Below, one piece after another: positions 1-8,065 of a stretch of 64,000 bases of DNA. A model generated the notes under the pieces. The model made no database searches. It saw nothing but the letters and a program-made list of their open reading frames with translations, and was not told the DNA's origin. Both the position numbers and the translations under genes were made by a program. This DNA comes from Lachnospiraceae bacterium (GTDB lineage Bacteria; Bacillota; Clostridia; Lachnospirales; Lachnospiraceae). Position 1 is the first letter of the stretch. Every line of letters starts with the position of its first letter. The stretch covers positions 1 through 64,000 of the forward strand of contig CAJTIU010000026.1 in NCBI GenBank assembly GCA_910576335.1, in the 5' to 3' direction.

Positions 1-2
1 TT

Positions 3-50
3 AAGAAGTTAAAAGCACTTGGCTGGGAGGCCCCTGTAGTTGCCGCTTAA
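3..50 (+). CDS. C-terminal tail of a gene entering from the left (partial)
   Basis: Fifteen sense codons reading KKLKALGWEAPVVAA are followed by TAA, and the frame is open to the window edge. Nothing more of the gene is visible, so I assign no function. An LGWxP-type tail occurs in some NAD-dependent epimerases, but that is only a weak resemblance. A loose inverted repeat (CCTGTCA near 51, TGACAGG near 87) follows and could be a terminator remnant. Confidence 0.3.
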   Translation, partial: KKLKALGWEAPVVAA

Positions 51-86
51 GCCTGTCAGTTAAGTTCAAAATCAACCTTTTTAAGT

Positions 87-446
87 TTGACAGGGGCAGT
101 CTGCGCTTTTTTAGTTACCCGAAAGGTTATGTTTCATAGTAAAATGAATTCGGAAAATGGTGAAGTTAATGAGCAGACGGTATTTTCATATCATCAGAAT
201 GGAAGCCTTTTGTGGGCGGAATATAGTGGCGGAGATATATTAAAAGGCTCTTTGATAGGGTCTGTTTCTGATAACGGAGAGTTGGATTTTGTGTATCATC
301 ATATGAACCGGGAGATGCAGATAAAGACTGGTAAGTGTCATAGTGTGCCGACTATAAAAGAGAATGGGAGAATAGAACTGTTAGAACAATGGGAATGGAC
401 AAGCGGAGATTTTTCTGAGGGAGAGTCTTTGCTGGTAGAGGTGTAG
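87..446 (+). CDS. Small conserved hypothetical protein (often labelled n-acetylglutamate synthase-like)
   Basis: The 119-residue protein contains SENGEV, YSGGDILKGSLIG and EQWEWTSGD. These fit a family of roughly 110-residue Firmicutes proteins that databases often call n-acetylglutamate synthase without biochemical support. No acetyltransferase catalytic motif is visible. The start is uncertain: the first in-frame ATG at 129 has a purine stretch only two bases upstream, and family members usually begin a few residues earlier, so the 5' end may be damaged. It is followed within a few bases by a broken GNAT gene, in a neighbourhood of decayed genes. Family resemblance is moderately sure; function is unknown. 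Confidence 0.55.
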   Translation: MTGAVCAFLVTRKVMFHSKMNSENGEVNEQTVFSYHQNGSLLWAEYSGGDILKGSLIGSVSDNGELDFVYHHMNREMQIKTGKCHSVPTIKENGRIELLEQWEWTSGDFSEGESLLVEV

Positions 447-447
447 G

Positions 448-927
448 ATGAAGTAAAAATATGAATACAAAAAAGCAATCGTTGAAAATATAGATGAATT
501 GGTAAGAACAAGAATCATTGTCCTTCGTGCAGCTAACAAATTGTCGGATGATGTGGATATGTCAGTGGCGGAAAAGGAGTCTTATGCATATTATAAGAGG
601 TCGTTAGTAACCGGTGAACATATTGCATATCTGGTGTATGATAATGGAACATTTATTGGTGCAGGTGGTGTCAGCTTCTATCAGGTAATGCCGACATATC
701 ATAATCCGACAGGTAAAAAGGCATATATTATGAATATGTATACTGCACTGGAATATAGAAGACAGGGAATTGCAATTCACACATTGGATTTATTGGTAAA
801 TGATGCGAGGGAACAGGGTGTGTCACAGATTACCTTAGAGGCAACAGATATGGGGCGGCCACTGTATGAAAAATATGGATTTGTAAAAAAGGAAGATGAA
901 ATGGAGCTGACATGTTGCATAAAGTAA
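448..927 (+). pseudogene. GNAT acetyltransferase with a nonsense codon at position 3
   Basis: Reading from the ATG at 448, just after a purine-rich AGAGGTG site, the gene runs Met-Lys-stop. It then stays open in the same frame as KYEYKKAIVENIDELVRTR, a normal GNAT N-terminus. The acetyl-CoA-binding loop is visible as YRRQGIAIHTLDLL, followed by the YEKYGF motif near the C-terminus. The only downstream rescue start is TTG at 499, which lacks a convincing ribosome site and would give 142 residues. A TAA here most likely arose by point mutation or a one-base change. The gene may be dead or weakly expressed by reinitiation. Confidence 0.75.
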
Positions 928-1124
928 CAGATTTACAACCATGGGAATGCTTAATGAAGCGGATTGTATGGAAACAATTAGGAGATATTCGTGATAAGAA
1001 GATACTTGATTTTGGCAGCGGTATTGGCGTGACTGCAAACTATCTGGCAGAACATAATGAGGCAACAGCAATTGAACCGGATGAAGGTAGCTTTTACGAA
1101 GACACTGGGGATGAGAACTTTTAG
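912..1124 (+). pseudogene. SAM-dependent methyltransferase, N-terminal fragment
   Basis: About 58 residues of a class I methyltransferase remain: a leader containing WECLMKR and the SAM-binding motif I LDFGSGIGVTANYL, followed by the acidic motif II region AIEPDE. Homology ends near base 1085 and the frame stops at 1124, so roughly three quarters of the usual 200-plus residues are missing. It overlaps the end of the preceding GNAT gene by 16 bases, suggesting an original translational coupling. The break adjoins IS66-derived sequence, so truncation by insertion or deletion is the likely cause. Confidence 0.75.
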
Positions 1125-1285
1125 GGATATGCGTTATCCACAGAAAACCTACAGCAAACGGCTGTTTGTTGATAAATTTCCGGAAAATCTGCGCTCCTGT
1201 GGACAGTGCTTCTTTTCCGGCTCTGAAGGGCCTGAAAAAGATTTTTAAATTCTCTCCTTTTCACAAATGCGGCTTTGAAATCCCG

Positions 1286-1490
1286 TTTTCCTGATGGACG
1301 TAATGCCATGGGCTGGCCGATCGAGAGCCCTTCCATGAACCAACGGTATTCCTGCCTGGTAAGCATCCTTGCTTCGGATGCGCAGTGCGGCCAATGAAAA
1401 CGCCCGGAATCCAGCCTCATATAAAGCAGAACAAAACCGTTTTTATCATGATACTGCTTTGAGCCGGTCTGTCTTCCTGCCGCAGTTGAA
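1286..1490 (-). mobile_element. tnpB: IS66-family TnpB (Orf2) remnant
   Basis: On the minus strand the C-terminal half of an IS66 Orf2 protein can be read: CGRKTDRLKA, then, after a frameshift near 1452, HDKNGFVLLYMRLDSGRFHW and LTRQEYRWFMEGLSI. These are the conserved blocks of IS66 TnpB, which helps IS66 transposition in an undefined way. The N-terminus, the TnpC transposase and both inverted repeats are absent, so it is an inert scar. About 160 bases on its right side relative to the methyltransferase (1125-1285) show no other recognisable gene. Confidence 0.75.
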
Positions 1491-1590
1491 GCGTATGAAA
1501 GAACTTTGCATAGAGCGCAATAATCTGTATGAAGAACAGAATGACTTGAAAGGACAGAAATGGAAGATTGAGAATTCGTTGGAACGATAA
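1488..1590 (+). pseudogene. Unrecognised charged C-terminal fragment ahead of a terminator
   Basis: The frame LKRMKELCIERNNLYEEQND and onward ends at TAA 1588-1590, eight bases before a hairpin terminator. The composition is coiled-coil-like and charged. I do not recognise the family. The start is buried in the antisense of the IS66 scrap, so only the last 34 or so codons look genuine. Confidence 0.25.
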
Positions 1591-1597
1591 GAAATGT

Positions 1598-1632
1598 GGG
1601 GCATGGCGGTTGCTATGCCCTATATTTTGTTT
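1598..1632 (+). terminator. Rho-independent terminator, intron landing site
   Basis: The stem is GGGGCAT pairing with ATGCCC(T), with a ten-base loop, followed by TATATTTTGTTT. Group II intron sequence begins directly after the T-run. Confidence 0.7.
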
Positions 1633-2297
1633 GCGCGCCATGGGCGCGCTCTAACGGGTGAAAATCCCGAACACGCCCGGATAGTGGGAAGTGTATAGCT
1701 GAACAGCAAGGGTGTCCATCGCGAGGTGGAATCTGAAGGAAGCTGTAAGCAAATCTCTGGTCTGATGGACAGAAATCACATATAAGGCTAGGCTGCGAGA
1801 GATAAGTTGGCAAAAATCAACGAAGTCTAATAACTATCACTTTTGTAGCAGCAGAGTAAATGTGGCGGATGTATGGAGAGAAAGAGTGCGCACCTTAAGC
1901 GTGGAGGTCTCACAGAGGTTTCATCTGCCTAGTAACAACGAACTGTGAGAAGTCAGCCGAGCCCATTGTAGTGAGGAAGTCTCTGTAATGGAGATGGAGC
2001 GAAGGGGTAAACAATCAATCAGTTTGAGTATATCTCGTATTGCACGACTTGGAGAAGTTCTTTGACACAGTAAATCATGACAAGCTGATGACCATTATAG
2101 GAAGGACTATCAAAGATGGGGATGTAATCTCTATTGTAAGAAAGTATCTGGTTAGCGGAATCATGATTGATGATGAACATGAGGACTCTATCGTGGGGAC
2201 ACCAGAAGGAGGAAATCACTCGCCATTGCTGGCAAACATCATGCTCAACGAACTGGTTAGACTACTACACCGAAAGGTGTGCTACTTGTTAAGTTGA
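1633..2297 (+). mobile_element. ltrA: Degenerate group II intron with reverse-transcriptase fragment
   Basis: The 5' part (1633-2035) has the typical intron RNA features of a GCGCGCC stem start, the CTAACGGGTGAAAATCCCGA region and a long structured domain I. From 2040 a frame reads DLEKFFDTVNHDKL and GTPEGGNHSPLLANIMLNEL, corresponding to RT blocks 3 and 4 of LtrA-type maturases. The protein start is missing, and so are the catalytic YADD block, the maturase domain and intron domains V/VI, because the sequence jumps to unrelated DNA near 2260-2297. It cannot splice or move on its own. Its position just after a terminator hairpin is the usual target choice of class C introns, but the class is not proven here. 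Confidence 0.8.
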
Positions 2298-2364
2298 TTG
2301 TGGTAAATTGCGAATGGAAGTGATATAATTGGAGAAATAAATTGATAGGTTGAGGAAAGGCGAA

Positions 2365-2915
2365 ATGGGTATAAAAGAAATGATGGATGTAAATTTTAGG
2401 GGGAAATATATATATTGTTCAAAATGGTAAAGTTTTATATGAAAGAGAAAATGGGTTTGCAGATTTGCAAAATGAAATTTCTAACACCATAGAAACAAAA
2501 TTTGCAAGTGCTTCCGCAGGAAAAGTATTTGTTGCAGTAGGGATATTGCAGCTGAATATTTTCTGTGGATGCGAAAGGCACCGGTGCGGGCGGGGCGTTT
2601 ATAACAGTAAGAGATATTATTAGTTTTTGGACTAATTTACTGGAAGGAAATTTAATTTCAAAAGCATTTGTTTCAGATATGCTTAGTAAGCAGAGCGGAG
2701 ATGGGGACGATGTAGAAGAAGGATATTATGGCTATGGTATGTGGATAATTGATAATCCTGATGGCAAAGATTTTACGTATTTTCAAGGCTGTGATCCTGG
2801 TGTAAGTTTTATATCCGAGTATAATCCGAATAATGGGATTATTTCCGTTTTGGTGAGCAATTATGGAGATAATGTTTGGAAGGAAATGCGAAAAGTTAGA
2901 GAAGCTCTTTACTAA
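2365..2915 (+). pseudogene. Beta-lactamase-family serine hydrolase, internally deleted
   Basis: The 5' end starts at ATG 2365 (MGIKEMMDVNF), shifts frame around 2405-2415 and continues as QNGKVLYERENGFADLQNE. The active-site SxxK motif follows as SAGK. Near 2560 the reading jumps to a second frame beginning DAKGTGAGGAF and continuing through YGYGMWI to the C-terminus at 2915. The middle third, including the YxN motif, is deleted. Intact relatives are class C beta-lactamase/PbpX-like esterases of about 300 residues. The TAA at 2913-2915 is 32 bases before an intact acetyltransferase gene. Confidence 0.75.
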
Positions 2916-2947
2916 TGATGAATAACTGATTTTGGAGAGAAATATAG

Positions 2948-3409
2948 ATGAAAGAGATAATTGCATATGAAATGATATATAATAAAACATTGAAGTATCA
3001 GAATGACATAATATGTGTTCCTTTTCAAAAAGAATATTGGAATGAATATATGAAAATATATAATGAATGTTTTTACAAAATGAGAAAAGCGTTAGAAGTT
3101 GAGCCAATAAGTTTTTATTATGATTATTCCCAAATCAAAGATAAAATAAATGATATTTTTCTTTATTTGCAAAATGGAGTAATAGTAGGTGCTGTTTGTT
3201 GTTATGAAAATGAGTTAGATGATTTAATTGTTGAGAAATCGTTTCAAGGACAGGGTATAGGACAAAAATTATTGTTATGGGGAATGAATCATATAAAGGA
3301 ACAAGGCTATGAAGAAATTATTTTGCATGTAGCTGAATGGAATCAAAATGCAGTGAAGTTGTATTTGAAAAATGGATTTAGCATTAAGAAAAGAGAGAGG
3401 GTGCGTTAA
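2948..3409 (+). CDS. GNAT family N-acetyltransferase
   Basis: The 153-residue protein has a GNAT core in its second half. A beta-strand DDLIVEKSF leads into the acetyl-CoA pyrophosphate loop QGQGIGQKLLLW, followed by the WNQNAVKLYLKNGF motif near the C-terminus. GNAT enzymes transfer acetyl from acetyl-CoA to an amine, but the substrate cannot be read from sequence. GGAGAGAAATATAG precedes the ATG at 2948. The gene is AT-rich and appears intact among pseudogenes. Two further GNAT relics lie within 4 kb, so the region has repeatedly gathered resistance-type acetyltransferases. Confidence 0.85.
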   Translation: MKEIIAYEMIYNKTLKYQNDIICVPFQKEYWNEYMKIYNECFYKMRKALEVEPISFYYDYSQIKDKINDIFLYLQNGVIVGAVCCYENELDDLIVEKSFQGQGIGQKLLLWGMNHIKEQGYEEIILHVAEWNQNAVKLYLKNGFSIKKRERVR

Positions 3410-3578
3410 AGGAAATAATATTTTTGGCAAATTTTCTTTTAATGATATTAAAGACATGGTGCTAGCACCATGCAATAAGGACATTAAGGAGAAAATATGT
3501 GTCGGATTTGTTACGCATTAGCGTTTTAGAATACCGGACTTGCAAAACTGACGAAGAAAAGGGAACTGCAAAGCAGGA

Positions 3579-3854
3579 TTGACCGCAAAAAACGAAGAAA
3601 TAGACATTCTGAAAGTTGGATTGTCGGGGAGTGCCAAAAGCTGCGGTTATCAGAATGTACAGAAGTTTTACGCGACTTATCACAAATCCTATAGTGCTTA
3701 TGCAGATTATAGGGAACAGGCAGCTGATTGGGAAAAAGCTTATGGAAAAGGAAGGCATATGCAGGATAGGGAAAGTGTACTTGAGCGCTTAAAAAATTCA
3801 CCAAAGAAAGCAGCAGACTATCAGCAACAAAAGACAGTTAAAAGCAAAGGTTGA
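3579..3854 (+). pseudogene. Relaxase C-terminal fragment
   Basis: The peptide EEIDILKVGLSGSAKSCGYQ and the downstream YHKSYSAYADYREQ match the C-terminal coiled region of relaxases on Clostridia mobilizable elements. The catalytic N-terminal domain is absent, and upstream the reading breaks into several frames (for example NTGLAKLTKKRELQSR in another frame from 3534). It marks a former mobilizable element. Assignment is by family memory only. Confidence 0.5.
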
Positions 3855-3989
3855 AGGGCAAGATAGACTTTCGGTCTTTGCTATACTTGAACAATTTCTT
3901 GATGATAAATGCAAAAGAATGTGTTATCATAGATTTATGGCACATACACTTTCAGATGAGGAAGATGGCGTAGCCGCTTATTTAGAAAA
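3855..3989 (+). other. Decayed coding sequence, no intact gene
   Basis: A frame reading LEQFLDDKCKRMCYHRFMAH and onward to YLEKWII ends just before the HD-domain remnant. It looks protein-like but has no start and no family I recognise. Confidence 0.25.
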
Positions 3990-4396
3990 ATGGATAATTT
4001 GAGGAATATATACGAACAGACAAAATATATCCTATTGCAAAAAATAAAGGAATTATTTGAGAATGATTGTTCGGGGCATGATTATTGGCATAGCTTAAGA
4101 GTCTTAAATAATGCGGAGAAAATTGCAAAAACAGAAAAATGCGATGAATTGCGCGGGCTTTTGCTTATGGCGGAAATCATAATAGGGTGATTCACATTCC
4201 GGATTGTCAACCTAATATGAATATGGACGAAACTGAGTATAGGAATCATGAAGGCACAACAATAAATCATTTTTATGAAAAATTGCTTTTGATTAAAGAT
4301 ATGATGAATACTGATTGTGCAAAATCCATTGCTTGGAAAAGGGATGAATATATGCGTGGATTTTTAAAAGAATTTAATGATGAATGGAATGGATAA
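3990..4396 (+). pseudogene. HD-domain phosphohydrolase, internally deleted
   Basis: The N-terminal part (3990-4190) contains NDCSGHDYWHSLRVLNNAEK, the start of an HD metal-dependent phosphohydrolase. The second part in another frame (from about 4191) contains [20 protein letters not shown] and the C-terminal [11 protein letters not shown]. The central HDVDD-type metal-binding section between them is deleted and the two parts are out of frame. Intact members are about 200 residues. The product would be inactive. Confidence 0.75.
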
Positions 4397-4413
4397 TACG
4401 GAAGGGTGGTATA

Positions 4414-4585
4414 TATGATTAGGGAAATCTTGAAGGATAATTTAGATGGTTTATTAAGATTATATATGCAGTTACACAATAATCCCATGCCGGAAAAGAC
4501 CGCTGAACTATTACAGATTTGAGACAATATTTTTCGGGATAAAAATCATCAAATCACAATCGGAATTTTTAGTAGAGAGGTATAA
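4414..4585 (+). pseudogene. GNAT acetyltransferase N-terminus with in-frame stop
   Basis: From the ATG at 4414, preceded by GGAAGGGTGG, the frame reads MIREILKDNLDGLLRLYMQL through ELLQI. It stops at TGA 4519-4521 where homologues have Trp (TGG), then continues open as DNIFRDKNHQITIGIFSREV to TAA at 4585. Only the first third of a GNAT protein is present. The O-acetyltransferase gene begins four bases later. Confidence 0.6.
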
Positions 4586-4588
4586 ATA

Positions 4589-5188
4589 ATGACTGAAAAA
4601 GAAAAAATGCTTGCAGGACAACTTTATGATCCGTCTGATTCAGAGTTGGAACAATTACGCTTGAAAGCACGTAAACTGGCAAGACACTATAATCTGACTG
4701 ACGAGGATGAATGCGAAAGGCAATATGAAATCCTCAAAGAATTGCTTCCGAATACGCGAGAAATGCCTTTATTGCAGGCACCTGTCTATTTTGATTACGG
4801 TTGCAATACGTATTTTGGAAAATATAGTGGGGCAAATTTCAATTTTACTTGTTTGGATGTTTGTTCTGTCCACATTGGAGATAATGTGATGATTGGTCCG
4901 AATGTTACTCTTGCTACACCTATGCACCCACTGCTCCCTAATGAGCGGAATTGTAGGTTGCGAGAAAATGGCAGTGTATATAATCTTGAATATGCGAAAC
5001 CCATTACCATTGAGAATGATTGTTGGTTAGCTGCTAACGTGGTGGTTTGTGGAGGTGTAACAATCGGTGAGGGGGCTGTTATTGGAGCTGGTAGTGTTGT
5101 GACAAGAGATATTCCACCACATAGTCTTGCCGTAGGTAATCCATGCAGGGCCATTAGAAAAATCACGGAAAAAGACAAAATGGAATGA
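4589..5188 (+). CDS. maa: Sugar O-acetyltransferase (maltose/galactoside acetyltransferase type)
   Basis: The 199-residue protein has the MAT N-terminal helical domain (MTEKEKMLAGQLYDPSDSEL) and a left-handed beta-helix of hexapeptide repeats from about residue 70 to the end. The active-site histidine segment is TPMHPLLP, and the C-terminal coil contains GEGAVIGAGSVVTRDIP. The family moves acetyl from acetyl-CoA to the 6-hydroxyl of sugars such as maltose or galactosides. Length and motifs are complete. AGAGAGGT precedes the ATG. It is the first fully intact gene after the decayed stretch. Confidence 0.9.
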   Translation: MTEKEKMLAGQLYDPSDSELEQLRLKARKLARHYNLTDEDECERQYEILKELLPNTREMPLLQAPVYFDYGCNTYFGKYSGANFNFTCLDVCSVHIGDNVMIGPNVTLATPMHPLLPNERNCRLRENGSVYNLEYAKPITIENDCWLAANVVVCGGVTIGEGAVIGAGSVVTRDIPPHSLAVGNPCRAIRKITEKDKME

Positions 5189-5294
5189 TTTGGTTTTACA
5201 TAGCAGTGGCTTCTTAAACTTAATGGTAAATTCCGGTTTGCCGAAACAGCCATTACCACAATTATAACTGAATAAGTAATACAACACAATGTCA

Positions 5295-5330
5295 GAGCGT
5301 ATAGAAACCAGTCTATGCGCTCTATTTTTA
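5295..5330 (+). terminator. Rho-independent terminator
   Basis: GAGCGTATAGA pairs with TCTATGCGCTC around a six-base loop and is followed by TATTTTTAT. It separates the acetyltransferase from the two-component operon. Confidence 0.8.
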
Positions 5331-5444
5331 TGTAAAGGAGCAGAGAATACCACTTACACTGTCAAAGTACATTTATATCAAGGCAGCAGGAATTTGGTAC
5401 ATTTGCCTGTTATACTATCTGCAAAAAGCAAAGGAAGTGAGGAT

Positions 5445-6137
5445 ATGAAGCAGATTTTAATTGTCGAGGACGACAGTTTTTTGAATAAGATGTTAGCCTA
5501 TAATCTGACCGCAGACGGGTACGGCGTGACTTCTGCCCTAAATGCCAGGACCGCAGACGATGTCCTGCGCCAGCGGGAATTTGATTTAGTGCTGCTGGAC
5601 ATCAACCTGCCAGACGGCAACGGTTTTGAACTGTGCAGGCTGATAAAGCCCCAGCACCCAGACACCATTGTAATCTTCCTGACCGCCAACGATCAGGAGA
5701 GCGACCAGATACGTGGCTATGAGGTGGGCGCGGTGGACTACATCACAAAGCCCTTTGTGATCGGGGCCTTGCAGCGGAAAATCAAAGCCATGTTCGCCAT
5801 GCTGGAACATCACAAACCGGCCAAGGACATTTACGACGACGGGCGGCTGTTTCTGGACTTCTCGGAGCAGGCGGCTTCCTTAAACGGCAAGCCCCTGACC
5901 CTATCCCCGATGGAGTACAAAATGCTGAACCTGTTTCGTAAAAATCCCCGGCAAGTGCTGACCCGTGGGCAGCTTTTGGAAAAGCTGTGGGATATAGACG
6001 AGAAGTTTGTGGATGAACACACCTTGACAACCTCCATCAGCCGGATTCGCAGCAAGATTGAATCCGACGGTGGCACGCCCTACATCAAGACCGTTTACGG
6101 CATGGGCTATCAGTGGACGGGAGGCGAGGCGAAATGA
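5445..6137 (+). CDS. OmpR-family response regulator of the ABC transporter operon
   Basis: The 230-residue protein has a receiver domain (residues 3-115) with acidic pocket E8-D9-D10, phosphoacceptor D52, T80 and K102. A winged-helix DNA-binding domain ends in VYGMGYQW. The start at 5445 is chosen because GGAAGTGAGG lies just upstream; earlier in-frame codons run through the terminator. The stop overlaps the kinase start by four bases (ATGA), so the two are translationally coupled. It presumably activates the downstream transporter in response to a cell-envelope signal, as in Bce/Cpr-like systems. That role is inferred from gene order. Confidence 0.92.
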   Translation: MKQILIVEDDSFLNKMLAYNLTADGYGVTSALNARTADDVLRQREFDLVLLDINLPDGNGFELCRLIKPQHPDTIVIFLTANDQESDQIRGYEVGAVDYITKPFVIGALQRKIKAMFAMLEHHKPAKDIYDDGRLFLDFSEQAASLNGKPLTLSPMEYKMLNLFRKNPRQVLTRGQLLEKLWDIDEKFVDEHTLTTSISRIRSKIESDGGTPYIKTVYGMGYQWTGGEAK

Positions 6138-7165
6138 AGTTTCAAAACCTCTCGGTAAAGCGGCTGTTTGGCCTGGCAGCAATGGGGCTTGTCCTCTCTA
6201 TGTCCGGGATTACCATAGCCCTGTTTTTTGTGACAAAACAGGCAGCGGTGCTGCTGACTGGCGGGGCGCTGCTGCTGTGCGCCCTTGTGGGGATTTTTGT
6301 ACTCACGCAGGCGTTTGGAAAGCGGCTGTCACAGTTTACCGCTGACTTGTGCCAGACCTTAGACCACATGATCGCCGGGAATGAAGCGCCCAAGCGCCCG
6401 GAGGACAGTGAAACCCAGCTTGCCAGAATCGGACACCGGCTGGCAAGGCTTTATCAGATCATGCAGGAGAACCGCCGTCTTGTGGACGAGGAACGGCAGG
6501 AGTTACAGACCCTTGTATCGGATATTTCCCATCAGGTGAAAACGCCGGTAAGCAATCTGAAAATGGCGACGGACACCCTGCTGGAAAAGCCCATGGCCGA
6601 GGTGGAGCGCACTGACTTTATCCGGGGAATCCGCAGCCAGACGGATAAGCTGGATTTTCTCTTTCAGGCCCTTGTGAAAACCTCCCGGCTGGAAACGGGT
6701 GTGATCCAGTTGGATAAGAAACCGGGCTACCTTTTTGATACCGTGGCGCAGGCTATGAGTGGGATTGTGTATGCAGCGGAGAAAAAGGAAATCACTGTAT
6801 CCGTGGACTGCCCGGAGGATTTGACCGTTTCCCATGACAGTAAGTGGACATCCGAAGCCCTCTTTAACTTGCTGGACAATGCGGTGAAGTACACCCCGGC
6901 AGGCGGGAAAATCGCTGTGACAGTGGTACTGTGGGAAATGTATGTGGAGATCAAAGTTGCTGACACCGGCAAGGGCATTTCTGAAAGCAATCAGGCCGCC
7001 ATCTTCCGGCGCTTCTATCGTGAGGAAGAAGTACACGAACAGCAGGGCGTTGGCATTGGCCTGTATCTGGCCCGCGAGATCATAACGCGGCAGGGCGGCT
7101 ATATCAGAGTAGTTTCGGAGCCGGGCAGGGGTTCGGAATTTTCCATTATGCTGCCTACAAAATAG
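6134..7165 (+). CDS. Sensor histidine kinase of the ABC transporter operon
   Basis: The 343-residue kinase has two N-terminal membrane segments (about 13-33 and 37-59) with almost no external loop. A HAMP-like linker leads to the dimerisation box DISHQVKTPVSN with H133, and an ATPase domain has N-box LFNLLDNAVKYT, G1 ADTGKG and G2 GVGIGLYLAR. A Gln follows the phosphorylatable His where acidic residues are common; this SHQ(V/I)KTP form is usual in the Bce/VanS-like kinases of Firmicutes. The lack of a sensor loop fits kinases that read the state of a partner ABC transporter rather than a ligand directly. Confidence 0.92.
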   Translation: MKFQNLSVKRLFGLAAMGLVLSMSGITIALFFVTKQAAVLLTGGALLLCALVGIFVLTQAFGKRLSQFTADLCQTLDHMIAGNEAPKRPEDSETQLARIGHRLARLYQIMQENRRLVDEERQELQTLVSDISHQVKTPVSNLKMATDTLLEKPMAEVERTDFIRGIRSQTDKLDFLFQALVKTSRLETGVIQLDKKPGYLFDTVAQAMSGIVYAAEKKEITVSVDCPEDLTVSHDSKWTSEALFNLLDNAVKYTPAGGKIAVTVVLWEMYVEIKVADTGKGISESNQAAIFRRFYREEEVHEQQGVGIGLYLAREIITRQGGYIRVVSEPGRGSEFSIMLPTK

Positions 7166-7252
7166 AACGCAGCGGACGGCCAGTTCCGGCTGCCCGCCGT
7201 AAATTTTTTCGCAGTAGTGTGCCGATAAAGCTGCCAGTGGCAGGTTTTCAGC

Positions 7253-7331
7253 TGAAATGTCCGAGCGTTGTAACATTTCACCCCGATTTTCAATGAAATT
7301 TTTTGGCCGCTGTAACATTTCGCGGACATTT
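7253..7331 (+). promoter_or_regulatory. Tandem palindromes upstream of the transporter genes, candidate operator
   Basis: TGAAATGT (7253-7260) and ACATTTCA (7273-7280) form an eight-base inverted repeat. A second weaker one (GAAAT at 7295, ATTTC at 7317) follows. The string TGTAACATTTC occurs at 7269 and 7311, 42 bases apart, and AAATGTCCG (7255) is inverted as CGGACATTT (7323). Spacing near four helical turns suggests cooperative binding, plausibly by the response regulator encoded upstream. Confidence 0.5.
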
Positions 7332-7385
7332 GGGTTTTACAATACCCTTATCAACAGGCAGAAAGCCTTGAAAGGAGCTTTGAAT

Positions 7386-8051
7386 ATGAGCATTTTACAG
7401 ACGATTGACCTAAAAAAGCATTACGGCGCAGAGCCGAACATTACCCGCGCCCTTGATGGCGTGAACTTCTCCGTGGACGAGGGCGAATTTGTGACCGTTG
7501 TGGGAACCTCCGGCAGCGGAAAGTCTACCCTGCTTCACATGATGGGCGGGCTGGACACTCCCACCAGCGGAATCGTGATTGTCCGGGGCGAAGAACTGGC
7601 AAAGAAGAACGACGAACAGCTCACCATCTTCCGCCGCCGCAACATCGGTTTTATCTTCCAGAACTATAACCTTGTTCCCATCCTGAATGTGTATGAGAAC
7701 ATCGTCCTGCCGGTGGAGCTGGACGGGGACACGGTGGATCAAACGTTTTTAGACGAGATTGTTCACCTGTTGGGGCTGGAAGATAAACTGAAAAATATGC
7801 CGAACAATCTTTCCGGCGGCCAGCAGCAGCGTGTGGCAATTGCCCGTGCCCTGATTACCAAACCGGCTATCGTGCTGGCCGACGAGCCGACCGGCAACCT
7901 TGACAGCAAGACCAGCGCCGAGGTGCTGGGACTTATCAAGCGTACCAGCGCGGAGTTCCGGCAAACCGTAGTGATGATTACCCACAACGACGACATTGCC
8001 CGCCTTGCAGATCGGATTGTCCGCATTGAGGATGGCAAGATTGTGGAGTAA
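7386..8051 (+). CDS. ABC transporter ATP-binding protein (MacB/LolD class)
   Basis: The 221-residue ATPase has Walker A GTSGSGKST, Q-loop FIFQNYNLVP, signature LSGGQQQR, Walker B IVLADEPTGNLDS and H-loop MITHN, all intact. The start at 7386 follows GAAAGGAGCTTTGAAT; the upstream in-frame extension is non-coding operator DNA. It energises the FtsX-type permease encoded 14 bases downstream. Such pairs expel or sense antimicrobial peptides or lipoproteins at the membrane. The last 60 or so bases of this gene recur at 11144-11206 in the decayed copy. Confidence 0.93.
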   Translation: MSILQTIDLKKHYGAEPNITRALDGVNFSVDEGEFVTVVGTSGSGKSTLLHMMGGLDTPTSGIVIVRGEELAKKNDEQLTIFRRRNIGFIFQNYNLVPILNVYENIVLPVELDGDTVDQTFLDEIVHLLGLEDKLKNMPNNLSGGQQQRVAIARALITKPAIVLADEPTGNLDSKTSAEVLGLIKRTSAEFRQTVVMITHNDDIARLADRIVRIEDGKIVE

Positions 8052-8065
8052 GGAGGTGGCAGGCT

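Noticed and set aside
6503-7318. Long open frame of 271 codons on the minus strand opposite the sensor kinase
   Set aside because: It lies exactly antisense to conserved kinase motifs, contains no recognisable domain and has no ribosome site. It is a by-product of GC-rich codon usage in the real gene.
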